From Flagellimonas oceani (GTDB lineage: Bacteria > Bacteroidota > Bacteroidia > Flavobacteriales > Flavobacteriaceae): DNA of 64,000 bases. The notes beneath the pieces are model-generated. The model was not told where the DNA came from, did not search any database, and saw nothing but the letters and a program-made list of their open reading frames with translations. A program made the position numbers and the translations under genes. The DNA lies in the NCBI RefSeq assembly GCF_011068285.1, contig NZ_CP049616.1, positions 186,001 to 250,000 of the forward strand, given 5' to 3'. Shown piece by piece: positions 36,106 to 47,651 of the stretch (position 1 is the stretch's first letter; each line of letters begins with the position of its first letter).

Positions 36106-37827
36106 ATGAAAAAAAATAAAGAAGATCTAAGGAGCAAGGAATGGTTTGGCACCAATGACAAAATGGGTTTTGTACACCGTTCCTGGCTTCGGAACCAAGG
36201 GTATCCCAATGATATGTTCCAAGGAAAGCCAGTTATCGGTATCTGCAATACCTGGTCGGAACTCACCCCTTGTAACGGTCACTTGCGCGAGTTTGCGGAA
36301 ATTGTAAAAAAGGGGGTGCTGGAAGCAGGTGGATTTCCACTAGAATTCCCGGTGATGTCCCTTGGCGAAACCATAATGAGGCCTACCACCATGCTTTTCA
36401 GAAATTTGGCAAGTATGGATGTCGAGGAATCCATCCGCGCAAACCCATTGGACGGCATCGTTTTGCTCACAGGATGTGATAAAACCACTCCTTCGACCAT
36501 TATGGGAGCCTGTAGTGTGGACCTTCCCACCATTGTGGTGCCGGGCGGCCCTATGTTGAACGGAAAGTTTCGAGGGGGTGAAATCGGCTCAGGTTCCTTC
36601 AATTGGATGATCAAGGAAAAGCAGAAAAAGGACAATTTTACTGAGGAGGACTTTTTAGAGGCCGAAATATGCGCTGCACGAAGCGCAGGGCATTGCAACA
36701 CTATGGGAACGGCATCTACCATGGCCACCATGGCAGAAGCCTTGGGCTTGACGTTGCCAGGAGCATCGGCAATCCCCGCAGTGGATGCCCGGAAAAAGGT
36801 AATGGCGCAACTTTCTGGAAGAAAAATTGTGGAAATGGTCAACCAAGACCTAAAGCTGTCCAAAATATTGACCCGGGAGGCTTTTGAAAATGCAATAGTA
36901 GTGAATGCGGCCGTTGGGGGTTCCACCAACTTGATTGTTCATTTACTGGCGATTGCCGGTAGGATAGGAGTTCCTTTGAAACTGGAAGATTTTGATGAGA
37001 TTGGAAGTAAAATCCCGTTGCTGCTCAATTTGATGCCCTCCGGTAAACATTTGATGGAAGATTATTTTTATGCGGGCGGTCTTCCGGTGGTGTTAAAGGA
37101 ATTGAAATCAAAATTGCATGAAACCATTACGGTCAACGGCAAGAGCCATCATGAGAATTGCGAAAAATCCATTTGCTACAATGAGGGGGTCATTGCAAAA
37201 ATGGATGCCCCCTTTCAAAAGGATGCAGGAATTGCCGTTTTAAAAGGAAATCTATGTGAAAATGGAGCCGTTATAAAACCTTCTGCCGCAACTCCCGAAT
37301 TAATGAAGCATCGAGGTAAAGCTGTCGTTTTTACCAGTATGGATGATTATCATGAACGGGTTGACGACCCAGATTTGGATATAGATGCAGATAGTGTGAT
37401 CGTTCTTCAAAATGTGGGGCCCAAAGGCTACCCAGGCATGCCAGAGGTAGGTAATGTAGATCTCCCGGAAAAATTGATCATGCAGGGCGTGAAGGATATG
37501 GTCCGAATTTCCGATGGACGAATGAGCGGAACGGCATATGGTACCGTGGTGCTTCACGTATCGCCCGAGGCGGCCATCGGCGGCACCTTGGCTTTGGTTA
37601 AAAATGGAGATTACATCGAGCTTGATGTGGAAAATAGAAAATTGCATTTGGATGTAACGGACGAAGAACTCGCCAAAAGACGAGCAGCTTGGAAACCGCC
37701 CCAGCCCCATACGGATAGGGGTTACGTGAAAATTTACCTGAACCATGTGGAGCAAGCCGACAAGGGTGCGGATTTTGATATTTTGGTAGGTGGTTCTGGC
37801 AGTGAAGTAAAAGGAGATTTGCACTGA
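36106..37827 (+). CDS. IlvD/Edd-family dehydratase, probably for a sugar acid
   Basis: Iron-sulfur dehydratase of 573 aa; the ATG at 36106 (MKKNKEDLRSKEWFG) fits the family start, the longer frame to 36013 does not. Cluster cysteines: NTWSELTPCNGHLREFAE, LLTGCDKTTPSTIMGAC and SAGHCNTMGTASTM. MRPTTMLFRN and the RSKEWFG start resemble L-arabinonate/D-xylonate dehydratases more than branched-chain IlvD. The GntP-type permease gene follows after 24 bp, which supports uptake and dehydration of an aldonic acid. A LacI-type palindrome sits just upstream. Confidence 0.85.
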   Translation: MKKNKEDLRSKEWFGTNDKMGFVHRSWLRNQGYPNDMFQGKPVIGICNTWSELTPCNGHLREFAEIVKKGVLEAGGFPLEFPVMSLGETIMRPTTMLFRNLASMDVEESIRANPLDGIVLLTGCDKTTPSTIMGACSVDLPTIVVPGGPMLNGKFRGGEIGSGSFNWMIKEKQKKDNFTEEDFLEAEICAARSAGHCNTMGTASTMATMAEALGLTLPGASAIPAVDARKKVMAQLSGRKIVEMVNQDLKLSKILTREAFENAIVVNAAVGGSTNLIVHLLAIAGRIGVPLKLEDFDEIGSKIPLLLNLMPSGKHLMEDYFYAGGLPVVLKELKSKLHETITVNGKSHHENCEKSICYNEGVIAKMDAPFQKDAGIAVLKGNLCENGAVIKPSAATPELMKHRGKAVVFTSMDDYHERVDDPDLDIDADSVIVLQNVGPKGYPGMPEVGNVDLPEKLIMQGVKDMVRISDGRMSGTAYGTVVLHVSPEAAIGGTLALVKNGDYIELDVENRKLHLDVTDEELAKRRAAWKPPQPHTDRGYVKIYLNHVEQADKGADFDILVGGSGSEVKGDLH

Positions 37828-37851
37828 TCATCATAATCTAAACAACCAACC

Positions 37852-39183
37852 ATGTTAGTAGTCTATCTTTTATTGAGCATTGCCCTTATCATCGGTTTGG
37901 TCAATTATTTGCGGCTCCACCCATTTTTGGCACTTTTTATGGTGGCCATTTTTTTTGGTTTAGCTGCTGGGATGGACTATCAAATTATTTTACAGACCAT
38001 AAACGATGGGTTTGGTGGCACACTGGGCAAGATAGGACTGGTCATCATTTTTGGGGTGATTATTGGGGCTTTTTTGGAGAATACAGGTGGTGCCTATGCG
38101 CTGGCCGAAGCGGTTCTTAAAGTTGTGGGAAAGAAGCGGGTGCCTACGGCCATGGGAATTTTAGGGTACTTTGTTTCTATTCCCGTTTTTGCCGATAGTG
38201 GTTTCATCTTGTTATCCCCGTTAAACAAAAGTCTATCCAAAAAGGCAGGAATCAGTTTGGCAGGTTCGGCCATTGCACTGGCCATGGGTCTTACCATTGC
38301 CCATAATCTGGTGCCTCCAACTCCCGGACCCATAGCAGCGGCAGGTATTCTAAACGCTGATTTGGGGCTGGTATTGGCTTTGGCCATTCCAGTGAGCATT
38401 GTTGCACTCATTATGGCATTGTTATTTGCGACCAAGTTTGCAGCGCGTACCTATATTGACCCAAATCCGGATATTTCTCAGGAGGATATAGATCTCCGGA
38501 TGAAAACAGCACCTTCGGCGTTTAAAGCTTCTTTGCCGATTTTGGTTCCCATTGTTTTGATTATGATGAATTCTAGGTTACGGTTGATTCCCTCAGAGGA
38601 AATTGCCTCTTGGCAGTCGTTTCTGCTTTTCTTGGGTGAACCCGTCATTGCCTTGGTCATTGGAATGTTTCTGGCATTTGCCTTGCCCAAAAAATTGAAT
38701 AGGGAATTGATTTCAACGGATGGATGGGTCGGCAAGGCCTTAAAGGATTCCGCAAATATTTTATTGATTACGGGAGCAGGGGGTGTTTTTGGAAAAATGC
38801 TTCAAAATTCGGGTATAGCTAGCGTAATGGGTGATGCATTGAGCGACTTGAACCTTAGTTTTTTTCTACCCTTTTTGATTGCTTCAGCCATAAAATTGGC
38901 TCAAGGTTCTTCCACTGTGGCATTGATAACAGCAGCTTCCATAGTATTTCCCATGATGGGAAGCCTTGGATTCGTAACGGAAATGGACAAGGCGTTATTG
39001 GTAATCTCAATAGGAGCAGGGTCTATGGTGGTCTCTCATGCCAATGATAGTTTTTTTTGGGTAGTGACCCAAATGAGCGGAATGAACATTGCCAAAGGCT
39101 ATAAACTCCACAGTTTGGGAACTTTGGTGATTGGCTTAACTTCCATAATTTCTGTATTCATCATAAATCTATTTGTAAACTAA
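37852..39183 (+). CDS. GntP-family sugar-acid:H+ symporter
   Basis: Inner-membrane permease of 443 aa made of about 12 hydrophobic helices. Family blocks: GFGGTLGKIGLVIIFGVIIG, FADSGFILLSPLNKSLSKKA, HNLVPPTPGPIAAAGIL, and VSHANDSFFWVVTQMSGMN near the end. GntP proteins import gluconate and related aldonates. Same operon as the dehydratase; specificity not determinable from sequence. Confidence 0.92.
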   Translation: MLVVYLLLSIALIIGLVNYLRLHPFLALFMVAIFFGLAAGMDYQIILQTINDGFGGTLGKIGLVIIFGVIIGAFLENTGGAYALAEAVLKVVGKKRVPTAMGILGYFVSIPVFADSGFILLSPLNKSLSKKAGISLAGSAIALAMGLTIAHNLVPPTPGPIAAAGILNADLGLVLALAIPVSIVALIMALLFATKFAARTYIDPNPDISQEDIDLRMKTAPSAFKASLPILVPIVLIMMNSRLRLIPSEEIASWQSFLLFLGEPVIALVIGMFLAFALPKKLNRELISTDGWVGKALKDSANILLITGAGGVFGKMLQNSGIASVMGDALSDLNLSFFLPFLIASAIKLAQGSSTVALITAASIVFPMMGSLGFVTEMDKALLVISIGAGSMVVSHANDSFFWVVTQMSGMNIAKGYKLHSLGTLVIGLTSIISVFIINLFVN

Positions 39184-39556
39184 CGGTATGAAATTATGGC
39201 TGAGTTTGAGGAAAAAAATGAATTAATTCGAAGCAGGACAATTTCTTCAATCTTATACCTTTGAAATCCATATTACCTAGGATTTATAGCGTACTTACTA
39301 ATATTGTTGGATAAATTTAAAGTGATGAATGCAATTACACGGTAAACATCATAATGGTAAATTCACATCTGTATTTTTTTATCTGTTACCTAAAGATATC
39401 TTTTAGCTTCATTTACTTAAGCAACTGAAGAAGAAACTAGTCAGTTCATTTTTTGCCCATTCGTCAACTCAAACCACCCATCCATCAATTGACGGTGAAT
39501 AAATAGGTGGATTATTGTAATATTATCCTGTTTACGAATCACTTACACCTACTCAA
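39184..39556. other. 372-bp intergenic region upstream of the cadherin/BspA lipoprotein
   Basis: No gene of believable length. It is AT-rich and holds the direct-repeat motif at 39458-39488 and, further down, TTATCCTGTTT at about 39524, the same word (TTATCCT plus a T-rich run) as found downstream of the motif near 29950. The remainder shows nothing I recognise. Confidence 0.5.
39458..39488 (+). promoter_or_regulatory. Direct repeat CATTCGTCAA / CATCCATCAA, 21-bp period
   Basis: CATTCGTCAA at 39458-39467 and CATCCATCAA at 39479-39488 are spaced exactly as in the motif at 29991-30021, also followed by TTGA. It lies 68 bp before the lipoprotein start codon at 39557 and points towards it. Confidence 0.55.
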
Positions 39557-41533
39557 ATGAATGCTACTATTTTTCAAAGAGGTGCTTTTCCACTCTGTAT
39601 TGCGATAATATTTTGGTCTTGCGGCAAAGACAATGACCCGCAGCTTCCAAGTGAGATCAACCATGCTCCTGTAATGGAAGAGCAGAGTTTCACAGTATCC
39701 GAGAGCTTAGCATCCAATGATGTAATAGGTAAAATAAAGGCGGATGATGAAGATGGGGATTCCCTTACATACAATATTATCTCCAATGATAAAAGCCTCT
39801 TCGAAATAACAGGGTCTGGAACTTTGAGCCTGGCTCAAGGTAAGACTCTTGATTTTGAAACCAAAACGCTACATTCTATAATTGTTGGTGTTACCGATAA
39901 AAAGAAAAGTACTGAAGCTGAAATTACAATTCAGGTAACCAATAGTAATGACCTTGTTCCCGAGTTTGCACAGGAATCATATGAATTTGAAGTAAATGAA
40001 GATATAGTTGAGACTTTCATCATAGGTCAGGCGGTTGCCTTTGATGCTGATAATGATGGTCTTACATATAAAATTGAGGAGAATGACAATACTCTTTTCA
40101 CCATTGATGAAAGTTCGGGTGAAATACGGTTAAATGAGGGGCAAAATCTCGATTTTGAGACTACTCAGGAACATGTAATTATGATTAGTGTAAGTGATGG
40201 GAGTTACAGTGGTATGGTACCTGTCACAATTATAGTTAAAAATGTCATCGATTCTTTAGCCGAGTATTCGGATACCTTTATTACCTCTTGGCAGGTTACC
40301 AAAGGAATGACCTTGGCCATTGGTGTTGACCCTAATTACGAGTATGATTTTACAATAGATTGGGGCGATGGTACTCTTGAAGACAAAAGTTTTAATAATA
40401 AAACTTCCGTTGACCACACTTATGACAATGAAGGAGTTTTTACGGTAGCCATCCAAGGTAGTTTTCCTGCACTTAACATGTCCAATAGTACAAATATTGG
40501 TCGTTTAAGCCTTATTGGAATTGAGCAATGGGGAAATATCGAATGGAAAACGATGGAAACTACCTTTTTTGCATGCGAGAATATGGAATATAATGCAACG
40601 GATTCCCCAAACCTATCCAATGTAACCAGTATGCTCGGAATGTTTAATGACTGTAAAAAATTCAATGGAGCTATTGGTGATTGGAAAACTTCCAGTATAA
40701 CCCTAATGAAGGACACGTTTAGAGGGGCAACTACTTTTAATCAGGATATTGGAACTTGGGAAACAATTAATGTCACAACTATGTCAGGAATGTTTGCTGA
40801 TTCTGAATTCAACCAAGATATTGGAGGTTGGGATACCGATAATGTTACTAATATGGATTATATGTTTTCTGGTGCAAGTTTATTCAATCAGGACATAGGT
40901 GGATGGAATACTGAAAATGTAACATCTATGATAGCGATGTTCCAGCATGCAATCTCTTTTGACAAGGATATTGGAAGTTGGGTTACCGAAAATGTGGTGA
41001 ATATGAATGCAATGTTTTTCGGGGCTACTTCCTTTAATCAAAATATCGGTAACTGGAATACGGTTAACGTGACCAATATGAATGGAATGTTTTCAAATGC
41101 TACTTTATTCAATCAAAGTATTGGGGCATGGGATACTAGCTCTGTGGTATCTATGCTCAGTATGTTTCAGAATGCTGTTTCTTTTAATCAAAATATTGCC
41201 AATTGGGATGTTAGCAATGTTATCTCCATGTATCTAATGTTCAGTAATGCTACGTCATTTGACCAAAACTTAGGCAGTTGGAATATTCAAAATATTGGTG
41301 GATTGGGTCTAAGCTTTATCTCTTCGGGAATGTCTCCTCAAAATTATAGTGCAACATTGTTAGGTTGGGCAACTCTTGATCAAGGAGAACTAAGTATACC
41401 ACAAAACATCATTTTAAGAGCACAGGGTCTTAATTTTTGTAATGGAACTGATGGGGAATTAGCAAGAAATACTCTTATTGATACACATAATTGGACTATT
41501 TACGATGAAGAAGGAGTAGATTGCCAACTCTAA
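39557..41533 (+). CDS. Surface lipoprotein with cadherin-like and BspA-type (DUF285) repeats
   Basis: 658 aa, signal with lipobox at Cys22 (IIFWSC). Two cadherin-like repeats (about 36-230; each with a [13 protein letters not shown] calcium motif and LDFET) are followed by a PKD-like unit ([12 protein letters not shown], about 258-300). Then come about nine 25-26-residue repeats of the form [20 protein letters not shown] (about 345-610), the DUF285/BspA type found in adhesins of bacteria and protists. No type IX sorting domain is visible at the end. Probably an adhesion or partner-binding protein on the cell surface; ligand unknown. Single gene, with a terminator after it. Confidence 0.88.
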   Translation: MNATIFQRGAFPLCIAIIFWSCGKDNDPQLPSEINHAPVMEEQSFTVSESLASNDVIGKIKADDEDGDSLTYNIISNDKSLFEITGSGTLSLAQGKTLDFETKTLHSIIVGVTDKKKSTEAEITIQVTNSNDLVPEFAQESYEFEVNEDIVETFIIGQAVAFDADNDGLTYKIEENDNTLFTIDESSGEIRLNEGQNLDFETTQEHVIMISVSDGSYSGMVPVTIIVKNVIDSLAEYSDTFITSWQVTKGMTLAIGVDPNYEYDFTIDWGDGTLEDKSFNNKTSVDHTYDNEGVFTVAIQGSFPALNMSNSTNIGRLSLIGIEQWGNIEWKTMETTFFACENMEYNATDSPNLSNVTSMLGMFNDCKKFNGAIGDWKTSSITLMKDTFRGATTFNQDIGTWETINVTTMSGMFADSEFNQDIGGWDTDNVTNMDYMFSGASLFNQDIGGWNTENVTSMIAMFQHAISFDKDIGSWVTENVVNMNAMFFGATSFNQNIGNWNTVNVTNMNGMFSNATLFNQSIGAWDTSSVVSMLSMFQNAVSFNQNIANWDVSNVISMYLMFSNATSFDQNLGSWNIQNIGGLGLSFISSGMSPQNYSATLLGWATLDQGELSIPQNIILRAQGLNFCNGTDGELARNTLIDTHNWTIYDEEGVDCQL

Positions 41534-41589
41534 CAGATGGAGGTCAAAAGCTTCTTTTCAAAAATATTCAAGAACCTTTTAAACGAAAA

Positions 41590-41614
41590 AAACTCCGGTA
41601 ATCAGCCGGAGTTT
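41590..41614. terminator. Terminator hairpin between convergent genes
   Basis: AAACTCCGG (41590-41598) pairs with CCGGAGTTT (41606-41614). A-rich on the left, T-rich on the right, 57 bp after the lipoprotein stop; it may also serve rpoD from the other strand. Confidence 0.8.
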
Positions 41615-41736
41615 ATTCATCAATCAAAAAACGAACAGTCATGATAAACTGTTATATCTTACTAAATTACAACTTTCCTGCCAAAAATCAAATTTAAGGA
41701 TAGTTTAACTGTAATTTCTAGGGTGATTTTTACACT

Positions 41737-42600
41737 TTATCCCAAATATGTCTTTAAAATCTTACTTCTGGAGGTGTGCTTTAACCTTCGGATTGCCTTT
41801 TCCTTGATTTGACGAACCCTTTCTCGGGTAAGATCAAAAGTTTCGCCGATTTCTTCCAAGGTCATGGAATGTTGTCCCGCCAAACCAAAGTAAAGCCTGA
41901 TAACATCAGCTTCACGAGGGGTAAGGGTTTCCAATGCACGTTCAATTTCGGTACGAAGTGAATCGTGCAAAAGTTCCTTGTCCGGGTTAGGGGACTCACC
42001 ACTGCGCAATACATCGTACAGGTTGGAATCCTCGCCATCGATCAAGGGTGCGTCCATGGATACGTGGCGACCTGAGTTTTTCAAGGATTGCTTCACATCT
42101 TCCACCGTCATGTCCAATTCTTTGGCAATTTCCTCTGCGGATGGTGGACGCTCGTGCGCTTGCTCCAAGAAAGCAAATGTTTTGTTGATCTTGTTGATGG
42201 AACCGATCTTGTTCAATGGCAAACGAACAATACGGGACTGCTCTGCCAAGGCTTGTAGAATGGATTGACGAATCCACCAAACGGCGTAGGAAATAAATTT
42301 AAATCCACGGGTCTCATCAAAACGCTGTGCTGCCTTGATCAGCCCCAAGTTTCCTTCATTGATCAAATCAGGAAGTGTCAACCCTTGGTTTTGGTACTGT
42401 TTAGCCACAGAAACCACGAACCTAAGGTTGGCTTTAGTTAATTTTTCAAGAGCTACCTGATCTCCCGCTTTGATTCGCTGTGCCAACTCTACTTCCTCAT
42501 CGGCGGTAATCAAATCCACCTTGCCGATTTCCTGCAAATACTTGTCCAACGATGCGGTTTCCCTGTTGGTAACCTGTTTTGTAATCTTTAACTGTCTCAT
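41737..42600 (-). CDS. rpoD: Primary sigma factor RpoD/SigA, Bacteroidota type
   Basis: Housekeeping sigma factor, 287 aa, the short form typical of Bacteroidota (no long region 1.1). Region 1.2: [20 protein letters not shown]. Region 2: [55 protein letters not shown]. Region 3 and region 4: [15 protein letters not shown] and [20 protein letters not shown]. Recognises the TTTG/TAnnTTTG promoters of the phylum. Confidence 0.97.
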   Translation of the reverse strand: MRQLKITKQVTNRETASLDKYLQEIGKVDLITADEEVELAQRIKAGDQVALEKLTKANLRFVVSVAKQYQNQGLTLPDLINEGNLGLIKAAQRFDETRGFKFISYAVWWIRQSILQALAEQSRIVRLPLNKIGSINKINKTFAFLEQAHERPPSAEEIAKELDMTVEDVKQSLKNSGRHVSMDAPLIDGEDSNLYDVLRSGESPNPDKELLHDSLRTEIERALETLTPREADVIRLYFGLAGQHSMTLEEIGETFDLTRERVRQIKEKAIRRLKHTSRSKILKTYLG

Positions 42601-42704
42601 CTAAAAATCCCTTCAAATTAAATTTGTGAACCGGAGCTCAATAGGTTATACGCTCAAAAAGCATAAAAGGTTACATTTTGATTACATTTTTTTTTAAAAA
42701 TAAA

Positions 42705-42727
42705 ACCCCGGGGTGTTTCCCCGGGGT
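42705..42727 (-). terminator. Terminator of pnp
   Basis: ACCCCGGGG and CCCCGGGGT flank a TGTTT loop; on the minus strand the stem is followed by TTTTATTTTTAAAAA. It lies 31 bp after the pnp stop codon. Confidence 0.88.
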
Positions 42728-42758
42728 CATTTTATAGTCTACTAGGATTGTTCTAAAA

Positions 42759-44993
42759 CTAATCCCTTCTTGGCTTTCTATCTCGGTTGCCGCCTCTGCG
42801 GTCGCCACCACCTCTACGATCACCACGGTCACCGCCTCTATCGTTGCGCGGTGGACGCTCTTGGTATCCTTCAGGTTTGGGCAACAAGGCTTTTCTTGAT
42901 ACCTTTTCCTTTTTGGTCCTTGGATCAAGACCGAAGTATTTTACATCAAAAACATCGCCCATGTTTACCACATCGGACACGTTTTCGGTGCGTTCCCATG
43001 CCAATTCGGATACGTGGAGCAATACTTCGTTCCCTGGGGCTTCGGTATATTCTACCACAGCGCCAAAGTCAAGCATCTTGATGACCTTCACTTCATAAAC
43101 ACTTCCAACCTCAGGTTTGAACATCAACGAATCGATTTTTGCCAATACGGCATCGATACCATTCTGATCTGTACCCAGGATTTCCACAATACCTTCTTCG
43201 GTATCAGGGTCCTCATTGATTACAATGGTAGTCTTGGTTGTTTTTTGAAGTTCTTGGATCACCTCGCCACCTTTACCGATCAATGCTCCAATATATTCCC
43301 CAGGAATAACTCTGGTAACGATTTTTGGTGCGTAAGACTTCACTTCTGGTCTAGGAGCTTCAATGGTCTCAGTAAGTTTGCCCAAAATGTGCAATCTGCC
43401 ATCTTTGGCTTGCATTAAAGCTTTCACCAAGATTTCGTATGAAAGTCCTTTTACCTTAATGTCCATTTGGCAAGCTGTGATACCATCTGCAGTACCGGTC
43501 ACCTTAAAGTCCATGTCTCCCAAGTGATCTTCATCACCTAAGATGTCGGATAGTACGGCGTATTTGCCAGTTTCCATATCGGTAATCAATCCCATGGCGA
43601 TACCGGAAACAGGCTTTTTCAACTGAACACCAGCATCCATCAATGCCATAGTTCCGGAACATACCGTAGCCATGGAAGAAGATCCATTGGACTCCAACAC
43701 TTCGGAAACGACACGAACTGTATATGGACAATCGGCAGGAATCATTCCTTTAAGGGCACGTTGTGCCAAGTTACCGTGTCCTACCTCTCTACGGGATGTA
43801 CCACGAATAGGTCGTGCTTCACCAGTGGAGAAAGGAGGGAAGTTATAATGCAGATAGAATGTTTCCTCACCTTCAAAAGATGGCATATCTATTTGATTGG
43901 CCTCTCTGGAAGTACCCAAGGTAACGGTTGCCAATGCCTGTGTTTCACCACGGGTAAAAATGGCAGAACCATGTACGGATGGCAAATAATCCACCTCGCA
44001 CCAGATGGGACGGATGTCGGTAGTCTTACGACCGTCCAAACGAAGTCCTTCCTCTAGCGTAAGGTTTCTGACCGCCTCTTTTTCGGCCTTGTAGAAGTAT
44101 TTGGAAACCAAATCTCCAAACTCCTCCAGTTCCTCTTCTGTAAAAGTGGCCTTCACTTCTTCTTTAATGGCATCAAAGGCAGCACTGCGCTCATGTTTGG
44201 ACGAACCAGCTTTTGCTACGGCATACACTTTATCATACGTAAGATCGTATACCTTCTTTTCAAGATCGGCATCTTCGTTTTCCGGCTCGTATTCACGAAC
44301 TTCTTTTTTTCCGAATGCTTCGGCCAATTTTTCCTGCGCTGCACATTGTACCTTAATGGCCTCGTGTGCAAATTTGATGGCTTCTACCATTTCCTCTTCG
44401 GAAATTTCATCCATTTCACCTTCTACCATCATCACAGAATCCGCAGAGGCACCAATGATCATGTCTATGTCGGACTCATCAAGTTGAGCTCTGGTCGGGT
44501 TGATGACGAATTCACCATTTACCCTACCAACACGAACTTCTGAAATGGCACATTCGAACGGAAAGTCCGAAAGTTGAATGGCAGCAGAAGCAGCCAATCC
44601 GGCCATAGCGTCGGGCATCACATCTTCGTCGTGCGACATCAACTGAATCATTACCTGTGTTTCAGAATGATAATCTTTTGGGAACAATGGGCGAAGTACC
44701 CTATCCACCAAACGCATGGTCAATACTTCGCCATCACTGGGTCTGGCCTCTCTTTTAAAGAAACCTCCAGGGTAACGTCCTGCAGCAGCAAATTTTTCGC
44801 GGTAATCTACGGTAAGTGGCAAAAAGTCCACGTCCGAAGCTTTGTAATTGGAGACAACCGTACACAATAGCATACACTTGCCAGATTGGACAACAACAGA
44901 GCCATGGGCCTGCTTTGCCAGTTTTCCGGTTTCGATAGAAATCTCTCTACCGTCACCGAGGTCTATGACCTCTTTGAATGTCTTTGGAATCAT
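42759..44993 (-). CDS. pnp: Polyribonucleotide nucleotidyltransferase (PNPase)
   Basis: 3'-to-5' phosphorolytic exoribonuclease, 744 aa. Two RNase PH cores (start [20 protein letters not shown]; second [20 protein letters not shown] with [15 protein letters not shown]), a KH domain ([19 protein letters not shown]) and an S1 domain ([20 protein letters not shown]). The last 30 residues are rich in Arg, Gly and Asp ([11 protein letters not shown]), likely an RNA-binding tail. It is downstream of rpsO, as in many bacteria, behind a 214-nt leader with hairpins. Confidence 0.97.
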   Translation of the reverse strand: MIPKTFKEVIDLGDGREISIETGKLAKQAHGSVVVQSGKCMLLCTVVSNYKASDVDFLPLTVDYREKFAAAGRYPGGFFKREARPSDGEVLTMRLVDRVLRPLFPKDYHSETQVMIQLMSHDEDVMPDAMAGLAASAAIQLSDFPFECAISEVRVGRVNGEFVINPTRAQLDESDIDMIIGASADSVMMVEGEMDEISEEEMVEAIKFAHEAIKVQCAAQEKLAEAFGKKEVREYEPENEDADLEKKVYDLTYDKVYAVAKAGSSKHERSAAFDAIKEEVKATFTEEELEEFGDLVSKYFYKAEKEAVRNLTLEEGLRLDGRKTTDIRPIWCEVDYLPSVHGSAIFTRGETQALATVTLGTSREANQIDMPSFEGEETFYLHYNFPPFSTGEARPIRGTSRREVGHGNLAQRALKGMIPADCPYTVRVVSEVLESNGSSSMATVCSGTMALMDAGVQLKKPVSGIAMGLITDMETGKYAVLSDILGDEDHLGDMDFKVTGTADGITACQMDIKVKGLSYEILVKALMQAKDGRLHILGKLTETIEAPRPEVKSYAPKIVTRVIPGEYIGALIGKGGEVIQELQKTTKTTIVINEDPDTEEGIVEILGTDQNGIDAVLAKIDSLMFKPEVGSVYEVKVIKMLDFGAVVEYTEAPGNEVLLHVSELAWERTENVSDVVNMGDVFDVKYFGLDPRTKKEKVSRKALLPKPEGYQERPPRNDRGGDRGDRRGGGDRRGGNRDRKPRRD

Positions 44994-45010
44994 AAAATTA
45001 ATCTTACCTA

Positions 45011-45146
45011 ACCCCTAGGGTCAGGCTGTTAAACTTTGGTCTACCGCCATCCGGGCGGTCGGGTTGTGTTGTTGTTGTGTGTGCCTTGGGCACTTGACCA
45101 ATGAAAAACTATTTTGTAGCTTTTTGTGTTTGCCCGGTTGCCCGGG
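45011..45146 (-). promoter_or_regulatory. pnp leader with three GC-rich hairpins
   Basis: In the 214 bp between rpsO and pnp are CCGCC-ATCCG-GGCGG (45044-45058), GTGCC-TTG-GGCAC (45081-45093) and CCCGG-TTGC-CCGGG (45133-45146). In E. coli a leader hairpin cut by RNase III lets PNPase repress itself; these stems could do the same here, by inference. Confidence 0.5.
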
Positions 45147-45177
45147 ACTTTTTGTTGAAACAAATTCAACTAAAACA

Positions 45178-45201
45178 AAGGGGAAGCCGTAGCCTCCCCT
45201 T
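45178..45201 (-). terminator. Terminator-like hairpin after rpsO
   Basis: AAGGGGA and TCCCCTT arms with partly paired interior, 7 bp after the rpsO stop codon; on the minus strand followed by TTTGTTTTAG. May be leaky, leaving some rpsO-pnp read-through. Confidence 0.65.
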
Positions 45202-45207
45202 GTGTTT

Positions 45208-45477
45208 TTATTTTCTAATACCTAATTCCTTGATCAAGGTACGGTATTTTGCAATATCTTTTTTCTTTAGATAATCCAAAAGACTACGTCTTTTACCTAC
45301 CAACGCTACCAAAGAACGCTCGGTGTTGTAATCTTTGTGGTTTCTCTTAAGGTGTTCTGTCAAATGGTTGATACGGTGCGTGAACAAAGCGATTTGTCCT
45401 TCCGTAGAACCGGTGTTGCTCTCAGAGCCGCCGTGTTTCTTGAAAATCTCGGCCTTTACTTCTTTTGTTAAATACAT
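45208..45477 (-). CDS. rpsO: 30S ribosomal protein S15
   Basis: 89 aa, full length. S15 signatures: GSTEGQIALFTHRINHLTEH, KRNHKDYNTERSLVALVGKR and LLDYLKKKDIAKYRTLIKEL. Binds 16S rRNA in the platform of the small subunit. Upstream of pnp on the same strand. Confidence 0.98.
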   Translation of the reverse strand: MYLTKEVKAEIFKKHGGSESNTGSTEGQIALFTHRINHLTEHLKRNHKDYNTERSLVALVGKRRSLLDYLKKKDIAKYRTLIKELGIRK

Positions 45478-45616
45478 TCCAATATTATTTAAATGATTTT
45501 TATGTATTGATTGACCCTCAATCAGCGTGCAAAGATATGCTTTTATTTGAAATCAAAAGACTTATTGAAAATAAACTTTGGATGCGGTTATCCTGATTAA
45601 TTTTCTACGGTAAAGC

Positions 45617-45644
45617 AAAAAAGCCCCGAATCCGGGGCTTTTTT
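45617..45644 (-). terminator. Terminator of accD
   Basis: AAAAAAGCCCCG-AATC-CGGGGCTTTTTT, a strong symmetric stem with T-runs on both strands. Its right edge touches the accD stop codon (45644-45646). Confidence 0.92.
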
Positions 45645-46504
45645 TAATTTCTTACAGGTTGATTGGTAATCAAATCGATATACAGATTGATTTTCTTTTT
45701 CAAATCCCTGCGGTGGGTAATGAAATCCAAAAACCCATGTTCTTTCAAGAACTCGGAAGTTTGGAAACCATCCGGAAGGTCTTTTCCTGTAGTATCCTTT
45801 ACAACCCTTGGTCCTGCAAAACCGATAAGTGCTCCTGGTTCCGCAATGTTGATGTCTCCCAACATGGCATAAGAGGCTGTTGTTCCTCCGGTAGTTGGGT
45901 CGGTACACAATGAAATGTAAGGTATTTTTGCATCGGCCAATTGGGCCAGCTTGGCTGATGTTTTCGCCAACTGCATCAAAGATAGTGCGGCTTCCATCAT
46001 ACGGGCTCCCCCGGATTTGGAGATCATCACAAATGGAATCTTCTTTCTTTTGGCAACATCTATCGCGCGTGAAATTTTTTCACCTACCACACTTCCCATC
46101 GATCCTCCGATAAAAGCAAAATCCATACAGGCCACAACAATATCCTTGCCCTCGGATTTTCCCACGGCTGTTCGAACAGCGTCTTTTAATCCTGTTTTTT
46201 GCTGGGCTGCTTTTAAACGATCGGAATATTTTTTGGTATCCTCGAACTTCAAAGGGTCCTTGGCGGTCATTTTTGTGTCAAGCTCACGGAACTTGTTGTC
46301 ATCAAAAAGAATCTCAAAATATTCTTTGCTTCCTATTCGTACGTGATAATCATCTTCTGGACTTACATAAAAGTTTTTGGCCAGATCTTCGGCCTCGACA
46401 ATCTTACCGGTAGGGGATTTGTACCAAAGTCCCTTGGGGGTGTCCTTTTTTTCCTCCGTGGCGGTCTGTATTCCTTTTTCCTTTCTTTTAAACCAAGACG
46501 ACAT
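45644..46504 (-). CDS. accD: Acetyl-CoA carboxylase carboxyltransferase beta subunit
   Basis: Fatty-acid synthesis enzyme subunit, 286 aa; transfers carboxyl from biotin to acetyl-CoA together with AccA. Signatures: [71 protein letters not shown]. The N-terminal zinc ribbon is altered: where E. coli has two CxxC pairs, this protein reads [11 protein letters not shown] and [11 protein letters not shown], with no cysteine. Start at [11 protein letters not shown]. Monocistronic, 27 bp downstream of fbaA. Confidence 0.95.
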   Translation of the reverse strand: MSSWFKRKEKGIQTATEEKKDTPKGLWYKSPTGKIVEAEDLAKNFYVSPEDDYHVRIGSKEYFEILFDDNKFRELDTKMTAKDPLKFEDTKKYSDRLKAAQQKTGLKDAVRTAVGKSEGKDIVVACMDFAFIGGSMGSVVGEKISRAIDVAKRKKIPFVMISKSGGARMMEAALSLMQLAKTSAKLAQLADAKIPYISLCTDPTTGGTTASYAMLGDINIAEPGALIGFAGPRVVKDTTGKDLPDGFQTSEFLKEHGFLDFITHRRDLKKKINLYIDLITNQPVRN

Positions 46505-46531
46505 GCAATCAATATTTAGTTAGACAAAGGC

Positions 46532-47599
<1,068 letters not shown>

Positions 47600-47651
47600 A
47601 GTTATATTGGTTTCGAATTAAATAGGGAACAAAAGTAATAAATTATTTGCT

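Noticed and set aside
40620..41290. Possible DNA tandem repeat or CRISPR-like array
   Set aside because: The periodicity is at protein level (DUF285/BspA repeats of 25-26 residues) with diverged codons; no identical direct repeats with unique spacers. No CRISPR array was seen anywhere in the window.
42265..42274. TTGACGAATC, similar to the lipoprotein upstream motif
   Set aside because: Single copy without a partner at 21 bp, within the rpoD coding region; taken as chance.
42614..42641. rpoD promoter (TTG, 17 bp, TTAATTTG)
   Set aside because: One mismatch to TAnnTTTG and it would leave a leader of only about 6 bases; AT-rich sequence gives such matches easily.
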